Shown in pieces: positions 31,509 to 40,202 of a stretch of 42,758 nt of DNA. The translations under genes were made by a program, and so were the position numbers. The notes under the pieces are model-generated. The model was not told where the DNA came from and did not search any database. It was given only the letters and a program-made list of their open reading frames with translations. Origin of the DNA: Planctomycetota bacterium (GTDB lineage Bacteria > Planctomycetota > MHYJ01 > JACQXL01); contig JACQXL010000155.1 of NCBI GenBank assembly GCA_016208805.1, positions 1 to 42,758 of the forward strand. The letters are read 5' to 3'. Numbering within the stretch: position 1 is the stretch's first letter; each line of letters begins with the position of its first letter.

Positions 31509-32024
31509 TCAACTCCGTCCGAGTTCCCAGATAAGATGGTCTATCTGCGGTATGAGTAATTTAGATAAGGCGAGTTTGACCGCATCGGGCGAGCCGGGCA
31601 GGGCGCAGAGGATAGCGGGCTTACAATTCCGGATTTGGCCGGCGATACCAAGGAACGCCCGGCTCATCAGGGCAGTTGAACCGATTTCCTTGTAACTCAG
31701 CATCCTGAAAAGTTCGCCGAACCCTTCCAGGGTCTTTGATAACAGCGGCGCTATCGCCTCAATGGTCACATCTTTATTGCCGCATCCGGTCCCGCCGGAG
31801 GTGATGACCAGTTGCACTACGACACTACGAATCAGGTCTTTAATGTGGCGTTGAATCAGCTTAAGGTTATTGGGGATAATGGTTTTGATGACGCATTTAT
31901 GCCCCTGGCGTTCAAGAAGGTTGGTAATAACTTTCCCGGTCCGGTCGGTTTTCTCGGTGCGGCTGTCTGAGGTGATGACGATGGCAAAGTTAACCTTGGC
32001 CCGCGGCAAATCTTTATGCGCCAT
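31509..32024 (-). CDS. MoaB/MogA-like molybdopterin-binding protein
   Basis: 171 residues. The V-I-T-S-D-S-R-T start, I-T-S-G-G-T-G (the MPT-binding loop), the F-G-E-L-F-R-M-L-S segment and A-L-P-G-S-P-D-A-V match the MoCF-binding domain. MogA adenylylates molybdopterin before metal insertion; MoaB members may or may not. The family fold is clear but the exact role is not. It lies between the exporter and gyrB on the same strand. No other moa/moe genes are nearby. Confidence 0.88.
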   Translation of the reverse strand: MAHKDLPRAKVNFAIVITSDSRTEKTDRTGKVITNLLERQGHKCVIKTIIPNNLKLIQRHIKDLIRSVVVQLVITSGGTGCGNKDVTIEAIAPLLSKTLEGFGELFRMLSYKEIGSTALMSRAFLGIAGQIRNCKPAILCALPGSPDAVKLALSKLLIPQIDHLIWELGRS

Positions 32025-32034
32025 AATCTGTGGT

Positions 32035-33094
32035 TTATATATCCAGGTATTTCACTTCCAGCGCGTGCTTTTCAATGAAGTCGCGCCGGGGCTCAACTAC
32101 CTCGCCCATCAGGATGGTAAAGATGTGGTCGGCCTTGACTGCGTCTTCCATATTAACCTTGAGGAGCGTGCGCCGGGCCGGGTCCATTGTGGTTTCCCAG
32201 AGTTGTTCCGGGTTCATCTCGCCCAAGCCCTTATAGCGCTGGAGTTCAATCCCGCGCTGGCCGGCCTTGCGGACGCCTTTAAGAATATCCCGAATAGAAT
32301 GTATGCCACCTATTTCTACACTCTTCTGCGAACCTTTCTTTTCCTCTGACTCGGGTTGGACCCTTAGATGATAGGCCTCACCGTTATTCCCGGATGGGGC
32401 AAAATAACCGGCAATGACAAGGTCGTGTTTTTCTATCTCCTTAATCAGATGTTCTATTTCCTTGTTCTGCGGGAACTCCACATATTTAAGCGTGAGCCCT
32501 TCTTTAGCGGGGCGTCGGCCGTTGGTGAGCGCCTGGATTTCTATATCGTCCTCATAGGGCAGGAGCGAAATCTCTTTCTTGAGTTTCTTTTCGGTCTCTT
32601 TGATGTATTTATTCAATTCCTTCTCGTCGCGGAAGAACTGCTCTTTGGACGGAGTCTCTTTCTTATTTTTTTCCTCGGCCTGTTCATCGGCTGACGGAGC
32701 CAGCACCAATTTTGTATAGTAGAACGGCAGTTTGCCGGTTTTCTCGGTGCGGCTGGCGAAGTATTTGAGCGGCGAGACGCCGGCTGATTGAATCGTCTGG
32801 ATATGTTCTTCCAGTTCCGAAAGCGCGTGGACGAGTTTCTTCAAGCCGCCCTCTTCAATAACGAACCGTTTTTGTTTCTTGCCCTCGCTTCGGACCACTT
32901 CCAGCGCAGAATCCGAAAGACCCAGTCCTATCAAGGTCTGGTTCATCTCCTTTTCGCTGATGACATACTCCTCTTTCTTGCCGCGCTTGACCTTATAAAG
33001 CGGCGGCTGGGCGATATAGAGATGGCCTTTTTCTATCAATACGGGCATATGCCGGAAAAAGAATGTCAACAGCAGCGTCCTGATATGCGAGCCG

Positions 33095-33114
<20 letters not shown>
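32035..33114 (-). CDS. gyrB: DNA gyrase subunit B, C-terminal fragment (broken gene)
   Basis: This frame starts at M-T-D-A-D-I-D-G-S-H, the second acidic patch of the TOPRIM domain. It runs through R-Y-K-G-L-G-E-M-N-P-E-Q-L-W-E-T to the normal GyrB end. The piece contains a roughly 160-residue insertion between the TOPRIM motifs, as in Gram-negative GyrB. The ATG at 33114 is an internal Met, not a true start. The missing link to the N-terminal fragment is described under 33095-34591. Confidence 0.88.
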
Positions 33115-34591
<1,477 letters not shown>

Positions 34592-34604
34592 AATTTCTCC
34601 GTTC

Positions 34605-34626
34605 CCCCGACACGGTGGTGTCGGGG
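34605..34626. repeat. CCCCGACAC/GTGTCGGGG hairpin between dciA-like gene and gyrB
   Basis: Perfect nine-base arms with a four-base loop (GGTG), just upstream of the gyrB ribosome-binding site on the minus strand. It could modulate translation of gyrB. It belongs to the same CCCCG/CGGGG dyad family found elsewhere in the window. Confidence 0.7.
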
Positions 34627-34640
34627 TCAGGATGAATCCG

Positions 34641-34964
34641 CTATAATAAGAATTTAATATCCGTTATCTTGTTCTTGGCCGAGGTCTTTACTCCTGCTAA
34701 TTTCTGTATCAACGCCTTCTTCTTAAACGTGTTTAACTCCTGCATCAGCGGGGCGGATTTGACCTTCACAAACAGGACCCGTTTCTTTATACCCATCAGT
34801 TCGGTCTGGGCGGCCTGCCGTTCGCCCACGGCCTCGCGCCAGGCCTGGGCCACGGCCGCGGGCAGGGTCGCGCGGGTCTTGTCAATCTCTTTCCGGAAAG
34901 CGGTGATGAACTCGCTTATCGGCCGGGCTGCTTCAGGATTATTAATCAATGGTTGGTGGCTCAT
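34641..34964 (-). CDS. DUF721 protein, DciA-like helicase loader
   Basis: 107 residues. The W-R-E-A-V-G-E segment followed by A-Q-T-E-L-x-G-I-K-K-R-V-L-F-V-K-V and P-L-M-Q-E-L-N-T-F-K fits the DUF721 KH-like domain of DciA, which loads the replicative helicase in bacteria without DnaC/DnaI. Its start overlaps the dnaN stop (ATGA). The place between dnaN and gyrB is where other bacteria keep recF. Confidence 0.8.
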   Translation of the reverse strand: MSHQPLINNPEAARPISEFITAFRKEIDKTRATLPAAVAQAWREAVGERQAAQTELMGIKKRVLFVKVKSAPLMQELNTFKKKALIQKLAGVKTSAKNKITDIKFLL

Positions 34965-36118
34965 AATTCTATCGTCATCGGCATCACCAGGTAAATATAA
35001 TCCTTGCCGTGCTTTATCATCGCCGGCGAAGTTTTATCTTTCAGTTCCAGCGAGATATTATCCCGTCCGATAACCCGCAGGACGTCTATGAAATAATCCG
35101 GGTTGAAAGTGGTCTTAAGCGCCGTGCTGTCGTATTTGATGCCGAGCGTGATTTTCGCCTCGCCCACATCCGGCGTGCGGGACAGCAGCGTCAGTTTGTC
35201 TTTATCAATGTCCATCTGGGTGGCCCGGAGTTTATCGGTGGTGACCAGCGCCACCCGCCGCATTGCCGATAACAATTCCTCGGCCGGCAGTTCTATCTTT
35301 TTGTCGTTATCCGCCGGGACGATGTTCTCGTAATCCGGGAACACGCCCTCTATCAGCCGGCAGAATAACAATGCATCCGGCATCCCTTTCCGCGGCACGC
35401 TGATTTTCAACTGCGTTTCGTCCGCCTCAAGTTTGATATTAATATCTTCTTCCTTGGCGCCCTTTTTGCCGCCTTCTTCGTCGTCATCCGGTCGGCCGGG
35501 CAGGAGGTGTTCCAGAAGCGTCATCATCTTGGGCGGCACAATCACCTTGATATCATCGGTCACGCCCTGTTCGGTGCGCCGTTTGATATAGGCCAATCGC
35601 TTGCCGTCGCTGGCCACCAACCGCAGTTCTTTCTTCCTTATCTCCAGCAACAAGCCGGTCAGGGCGTACCGGCTGACCTCTATGGAAGTGGCGAATATGG
35701 TCTTGCGAACCATCTCTTTTAGTCCCCTGGCGCTGATTTCTACGGCCTTTTTACCGTTAAAGGTCGGAAAATCCGGATACTCCGCCACATCGCCGCACAT
35801 TATCCGGTATTTACTGTCTTTAGTAACTATCTCGGCGACGTTGCCGTCGCTTTCTATCTTGATTTTCTCGTCCGGTGTTTCTCTCAATATCGCTCCAAAC
35901 CGCGCGGCCGGGATAATCACCGTTCCCTTTTCTTTTGTTTCCCCTCTGACATAACTCTGTATCCCGGCTTCCAGGTCGGTTCCGATAATGGAGATGGTTT
36001 TATCATCCGCCGTTATCTTGATATTCTGTAGAACCGGCATTGTGCTCTTGGTTGGAATAATGGTGTTCAGGCTCTGGAACGTTTCCAACATTGAATTCTT
36101 GTCGCAGGTAATTTTCAT
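34961..36118 (-). CDS. dnaN: DNA polymerase III sliding clamp, beta subunit
   Basis: 385 residues with three clamp domains and the usual V-M-P-M end. It forms the ring that tethers the polymerase to DNA. An acidic/Lys-rich insertion (about residues 213-230: D-D-D-E-E-G-G-K-K-G) sits in a surface loop of domain 2. AAGGAG lies upstream of the ATG at 36118. It is separated from dnaA by 296 bases with a candidate origin. Confidence 0.95.
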   Translation of the reverse strand: MKITCDKNSMLETFQSLNTIIPTKSTMPVLQNIKITADDKTISIIGTDLEAGIQSYVRGETKEKGTVIIPAARFGAILRETPDEKIKIESDGNVAEIVTKDSKYRIMCGDVAEYPDFPTFNGKKAVEISARGLKEMVRKTIFATSIEVSRYALTGLLLEIRKKELRLVASDGKRLAYIKRRTEQGVTDDIKVIVPPKMMTLLEHLLPGRPDDDEEGGKKGAKEEDINIKLEADETQLKISVPRKGMPDALLFCRLIEGVFPDYENIVPADNDKKIELPAEELLSAMRRVALVTTDKLRATQMDIDKDKLTLLSRTPDVGEAKITLGIKYDSTALKTTFNPDYFIDVLRVIGRDNISLELKDKTSPAMIKHGKDYIYLVMPMTIEL

Positions 36119-36414
36119 AGTTTACTCCTTCTATAATACTTAAACTATTCCTTTATTAAATTATCGTATTCTTATTCCTATAATCTCCTTTAATGTGGAA
36201 TCGCCAGTCAGTTTTCCCTAACCCGTTATCCGGGTAAAAGATATTGCCGACCTGTTTCCGGATAACATTGTGAATAACCTGTTGATATCCTGTTAATCTT
36301 CGGCACGCACGGGCCGTTTTATCTGGCCCGTGTTAATAACATCCCGGAACCGTGTTTTCATCCTCCTATATAAACATAATAACCACCGGTTTCCCACTAA
36401 TTTTCAACTTTTCC
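36119..36414. promoter_or_regulatory. Candidate origin of replication between dnaA and dnaN
   Basis: There is no gene in these 296 bases. One perfect DnaA box, TTATTCACA on the minus strand, lies at 36269-36277. Weaker boxes are TTATCCGGG at 36226-36234, TTATCCGGA (minus) at 36257-36265 and TTATTAACA (minus) at 36331-36339. A hairpin CACGGGCC (36308-36315) / GGCCCGTG (36325-36332) and AT-rich tracts at both ends complete the picture. Some bacteria have oriC here. It should also contain the dnaN promoter. GC skew was not computed. Confidence 0.5.
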
Positions 36415-37836
36415 TCAAGCGACGGATTTCTTTAATTCGTTAACCAGAATATCCATTGTCGCCGCGAACTGCTTATCCTTTGAAATCCGCTGTTTGACCT
36501 TCTCAATGGCATACAGGACGGTGGAATGGTCCCGCCCGCCGAAGGCGTTGCCGATTTCCTCCAGCGAATAATAAGGATTTAACAAACGCGCCAGATAAAT
36601 GCCTATCTGCCGGGCTGTCGTAATCGTTCTATCACGTTTCTTTGACTGCAAATCGGACGGCGTCAGGTTAAAATGACCGCTAACCGCTTTCTGGACGGTC
36701 TCAAAGGTTATCGGATATGCACCGATTTTAACAATATCCTTAATGGCTTCTTTAGCCAGGCTGACGTCAATCGGCCGATGAGTGGCCCTGGATAGCCCGA
36801 TAACGGTATTGATGGCGCCCTCAAGGTCGCGCACATTAGTGCTGATATTGGTGGCCAGGAAACTAATCGCTTCGTCCGGCACATCTGTCCCGCCCAGGGT
36901 GGCCTTACTGCGCAGGATGGCCGTGCTGGTCTCAAAATCAGGCGCATCCAGCCGTGCCACCACGCCCCACTTGAACCGCGAAACCAATCGGTCTATCAGG
37001 TTGGGGATATTCTGGGGCGGCGAATCGCTGGAAAGAATTATCTGTCGCTGGCTGTTATGCAAAGCATTGAACGTATGGAAGAATTCCTCCTGGCTGGCCG
37101 GCTTGTCGCCCTTGCCTAAAAAATGGATATCGTCTATCACTAAAATATCAATCTGCCGGTATCTATTCCGGAACTGTTCCAGTTTGCCGGCCTGGATGGC
37201 GGCGATATAATCATTTACAAACCCCTCGCAGGAACGGTAACAGATATCGGTCTTGGGATTACGGTCCAGCACGGTATGGCAGATGGCCTGCAAGAGATGG
37301 GTCTTGCCGAGGCCAACCGAGCCGTGGATAAAGACCGGGTTATAGGCCTTGCCCGGATTTTCGGCCACGGCCAGCGCGGCCTCGTGGGCAAAACGGTTAC
37401 AGGAGCCGACAATAAACCGGTCAAATGTAAAGTTACGATTCAAACCCAGTTCACACCGCGGGGTCTCCTTGGTTTCTACCGGGGCCGGCATAACGGGTTT
37501 CGGCTCACCCGGTGTTTCTCCCTCGGCCTGGGGACCAACCCCAAAAAGCGGCATCTGGCCGTCCGCGCCGGTCGGGCCGTTGCTGTTGGCCGAAACCGAG
37601 AACCGCACCTTGTAACTCCCGCCCAGGGTCGTCTCTAGCGCCTTCTGAATCAACACCCCGTAATTGCGCTCATACCACTGGCGGTAATAGACGTTGGGCA
37701 GCGGAATCTCTATGGTATTCTGGCCGTCGTCTATCAGGTCTATGGACTGGAACCAGCGCTCAAAGTGTTGCTGGCCGACCGTGTCTTTCAGGTTATCCAG
37801 CAACCGGGACTTTAATTCGGAGGACAACGAAGCCAT
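36415..37836 (-). CDS. dnaA: Chromosomal replication initiator DnaA
   Basis: 473 residues. An N-terminal helicase-loading domain (1-80), a Pro/Gly-rich linker, then the AAA+ domain with Walker A G-S-V-G-L-G-K-T and Walker B L-V-I-D-D-I-H-F-L. The C-terminal DNA-binding domain has G-G-R-D-H-S-T-V-L-Y-A. Sensor region S-S-D-S-P-P-Q has serine where most DnaA have arginine or lysine. It opens oriC and recruits the helicase, probably with the DUF721 protein encoded downstream. Confidence 0.96.
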   Translation of the reverse strand: MASLSSELKSRLLDNLKDTVGQQHFERWFQSIDLIDDGQNTIEIPLPNVYYRQWYERNYGVLIQKALETTLGGSYKVRFSVSANSNGPTGADGQMPLFGVGPQAEGETPGEPKPVMPAPVETKETPRCELGLNRNFTFDRFIVGSCNRFAHEAALAVAENPGKAYNPVFIHGSVGLGKTHLLQAICHTVLDRNPKTDICYRSCEGFVNDYIAAIQAGKLEQFRNRYRQIDILVIDDIHFLGKGDKPASQEEFFHTFNALHNSQRQIILSSDSPPQNIPNLIDRLVSRFKWGVVARLDAPDFETSTAILRSKATLGGTDVPDEAISFLATNISTNVRDLEGAINTVIGLSRATHRPIDVSLAKEAIKDIVKIGAYPITFETVQKAVSGHFNLTPSDLQSKKRDRTITTARQIGIYLARLLNPYYSLEEIGNAFGGRDHSTVLYAIEKVKQRISKDKQFAATMDILVNELKKSVA

Positions 37837-38011
37837 TTTATTAACCCTGTTTCAGATTCATGACATATTCGCAGAACGGCCATTAGAACCTAAATACTTA
37901 ATAAAGTCAAGAAATATAAAAACAAAACAACCATAGGCCGTTCCGGCATGCCGTAACGCTTTTTTAACGAGAGTCGCCCGGGCCTGCAACATTTCTAAAG
38001 GCGAACCCGCC

Positions 38012-38569
38012 CTATTTTTCCGGCACGAAATAGACATCCGTTGGCTTGAACTTGGCGTTGCGCTTGAACTGAGCCCGGACCTTCATGCCCACCCAATCCA
38101 GGCTCGGGTTGGCCGCGTCCACGCCGACCAGCCGGGTCAGGAAAAGGGTATCAACCTTGTCCCACTCAATCAAAGCCAGCACAAAGGGCGTTTCCTTCAG
38201 GAACTCCTCGCTCCCGAACTGGCAGACGGTGAACGTATGCACCCGTCCGGTTAATGGCAGTTCAATCCAATTACAGCGCGTGCCACAGTTCATGCAATGG
38301 CCCTTGGGCGTGCCGTAGGTGTAGCCGCACTTGGAGCATTTGGTGCCCAGCAATTTGCCGTTGGCCAGCCCGGCGAAGAACGGCGAATCCTGGCCGAAAC
38401 TGTGGATGTAATCAATGTGGTACGGCTGTTTGATGATTATCGGCGACATATCGTGCAGGTCTTTCAGGTTCTTGGGGAACGGCACCCGGAACAGAATTGC
38501 CCCGTCATCCGTCTCGGCCAGTTTAATCTTTTCCGTGAGCGGCTTTTTTTCCAAGCATGTTTGTTTCAT
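38012..38569 (-). CDS. DUF35 protein: zinc ribbon plus OB fold, thiolase partner
   Basis: 185 residues. Residues 78-95 form a four-cysteine rubredoxin-like zinc ribbon (Cys78, Cys81, Cys92, Cys95), followed by an OB-fold domain with G-R-V-H-T-F-T-V. Members of this family pair with thiolases or ketoacyl synthases and bind CoA thioesters; in archaea they form a complex that channels acetoacetyl-CoA. The gene lies 16 bases after the thiolase on the same strand, which supports a complex. The N-terminal 60 residues are an added segment. Confidence 0.85.
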   Translation of the reverse strand: MKQTCLEKKPLTEKIKLAETDDGAILFRVPFPKNLKDLHDMSPIIIKQPYHIDYIHSFGQDSPFFAGLANGKLLGTKCSKCGYTYGTPKGHCMNCGTRCNWIELPLTGRVHTFTVCQFGSEEFLKETPFVLALIEWDKVDTLFLTRLVGVDAANPSLDWVGMKVRAQFKRNAKFKPTDVYFVPEK

Positions 38570-38585
38570 AGAAGTATCTCCCTCT

Positions 38586-39920
38586 TTAATTCTTTTCTAA
38601 TATTGAAACGGTTACATAGGTCCCGGTGCCGGCGTGGCTGTGAATCGCGCCGCGCTTGGCATCCTTGACCTGGATGGTATTGTCGCCCAGGTGCTTTTTG
38701 ATACTTCCCTGTAGTTGCCAGAGCGCGAAGACGGCCTGCATCAGGCCGGTGGCGCCGACCGGGTGTCCGCAGGCAATCAAGCCGCCGGACGGGTTGACCG
38801 GAATCTCGCCCTGCCGGGGCAGTTTACCCAGCCCGTAATTAATATTGGGCATAAACGGCGCGCCCGATTCCACGAATGCGCCGCCTTCGCCGTATTTACA
38901 CAGCCCCATATCCTCGTAGGTCTGTATCTCGGACGAGGTGTAGGCATCGTGCAGTTCCACGAAATCTATATCTTTAATCGGGTTGTTAATCCCGGCGTGT
39001 TCGTAGGCCAATTTGGAAGCCGTCCGCCCGGCCCGGAACGAATGCACGCCCGGATATTTCAATCCTTTATAATCCGATTTTTTCTCGTGCGGCAGCAGGA
39101 TGACGTCCGCGTGCGGCCGGTCGGCCATACGCATTGCGTCCGTGCCCCGGCCGACGCCGGTGACCTTGACCAGTTTAGGCGACTTGCCGGTCGCCTTGCG
39201 GATACGCTCCACGCCTTCCTCGCTGGCCAGGACGCAGGCCGCCGCGCCGTCGCTCATCACGCAGATATCCAGCAAGGTCAGCGGCCAGGCCACCATATCT
39301 GAATTGCGCACATCCGCGATGGTCAGCTTACGCCGTTTCTGGGCGTATTTGTTATGGAATGCGTTGATGTGGTTCTTGACCGAAACGCGGGCCAGTTGTT
39401 CCACGGTCGTGCCGAACTCCTGCATATGGCGCACCACCATCATCGCATAATAGCCCGAATAAAAACCGCCTACCGGGTAATCAAAACTTACATCAGAAGC
39501 CAGCGCGATGAACTCGTTGCCTTTCCATGTATTTACGTGCGACATTGTCTCAAACCCGTAGGCCACGCAGGTATCCATCACGCCCGATGCGATATTCTTG
39601 TATGCCTCCTGGAAACACACGCCGCCGGTGGCGCCGCCGGCTTCAACCCGGTGGCCCGGCAACGGGCACAGCCCCAGGTAGTCCTGGACCATTATGCCGG
39701 ACATCAACTGGCGCTGGAAATGGTCTGAAAAATATGATGCCACGCTACCGTCAAACACCTCGCGCGCCTGGCGGTTGTCCAGCCCGATATCCTTCAAGGC
39801 GTAATCGTACGCCTCCTTGACCATCGGTTGGAAGGTCACATCCGGCCTGGCCTTGGCGAACTTGCTGATGCCGCCGGATATGAAATAAACATCACGCCGG
39901 CCGTTCTTCTGTTTTGCCAT
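38586..39920 (-). CDS. Thiolase (SCP-x/archaeal type acetyl-CoA acyltransferase)
   Basis: 444 residues from the ATG at 39920. GGAGG lies eight bases before it; the open frame reaches further but only through the promoter and a MITE. The nucleophilic cysteine is in G-A-T-G-G-V-C-F-Q-E-A, the catalytic His motif is A-C-G-H-P-V-G-A-T-G, and a late H-A-G-T-G segment follows. It should condense two acyl-CoA or cleave a 3-ketoacyl-CoA. With DUF35 next door and CODH/ACS elsewhere, it may draw on acetyl-CoA made by the Wood-Ljungdahl pathway. Substrate length is unknown. Confidence 0.88.
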   Translation of the reverse strand: MAKQKNGRRDVYFISGGISKFAKARPDVTFQPMVKEAYDYALKDIGLDNRQAREVFDGSVASYFSDHFQRQLMSGIMVQDYLGLCPLPGHRVEAGGATGGVCFQEAYKNIASGVMDTCVAYGFETMSHVNTWKGNEFIALASDVSFDYPVGGFYSGYYAMMVVRHMQEFGTTVEQLARVSVKNHINAFHNKYAQKRRKLTIADVRNSDMVAWPLTLLDICVMSDGAAACVLASEEGVERIRKATGKSPKLVKVTGVGRGTDAMRMADRPHADVILLPHEKKSDYKGLKYPGVHSFRAGRTASKLAYEHAGINNPIKDIDFVELHDAYTSSEIQTYEDMGLCKYGEGGAFVESGAPFMPNINYGLGKLPRQGEIPVNPSGGLIACGHPVGATGLMQAVFALWQLQGSIKKHLGDNTIQVKDAKRGAIHSHAGTGTYVTVSILEKN

Positions 39921-40013
39921 ATCAACATCCTCCATTTCTCCGCCCCACACCGGAGGCGTGCCCGACCAATATACATCCGCCCGGACGCCTGTCAAGAAAG
40001 CCGGCATTAAATA

Positions 40014-40043
40014 TTGACACCATCTACGGCAATATGGTATGTA
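40014..40043 (+). promoter_or_regulatory. Possible fusA promoter, upstream of MITE B
   Basis: TTGACA (40014-40019), an 18-base spacer, then TATGTA (40038-40043). A 121-bp MITE (40070-40190) now separates it from the fusA ATG, so the element would be transcribed as the fusA leader. Confidence 0.45.
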
Positions 40044-40069
40044 TCCCCCCTTTGTATTTGGAGCGAAAA

Positions 40070-40190
40070 CAGGCTGTCCAAAAAGTGTCATTCTGAGGCG
40101 TGAGCCGAAGAATCTCTGCCGTGGAACCTGCATAAAACCGAGATTCTTCGCTTCGCTCAGAATGACAAATGGGACTTATTAGACAGCCTG
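40070..40190. mobile_element. MITE, family B, 121 bp, upstream of fusA
   Basis: Terminal repeats CAGGCTGTCCAAAAAG (40070-40085) and CTTATTAGACAGCCTG (40175-40190) match at 14 of 16, flanked by AAAA on both sides (40066-40069, 40191-40194). Inside is TCATTCTGAGGCGTGAGCC...GAGATTCTTCGCTTCGCTCAG, a long hairpin. Its right end is 12 bases from the fusA ATG. Compared with 13823-14081 it is shorter but has the same ends and the same 4-bp duplication length. Confidence 0.88.
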
Positions 40191-40202
40191 AAAATATATA
40201 TT

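Noticed and set aside
39921..40133. N-terminal extension of the thiolase
   Set aside because: The open frame runs through the fusA promoter region and a MITE. The ATG at 39920 has a proper ribosome-binding site and the family start position.
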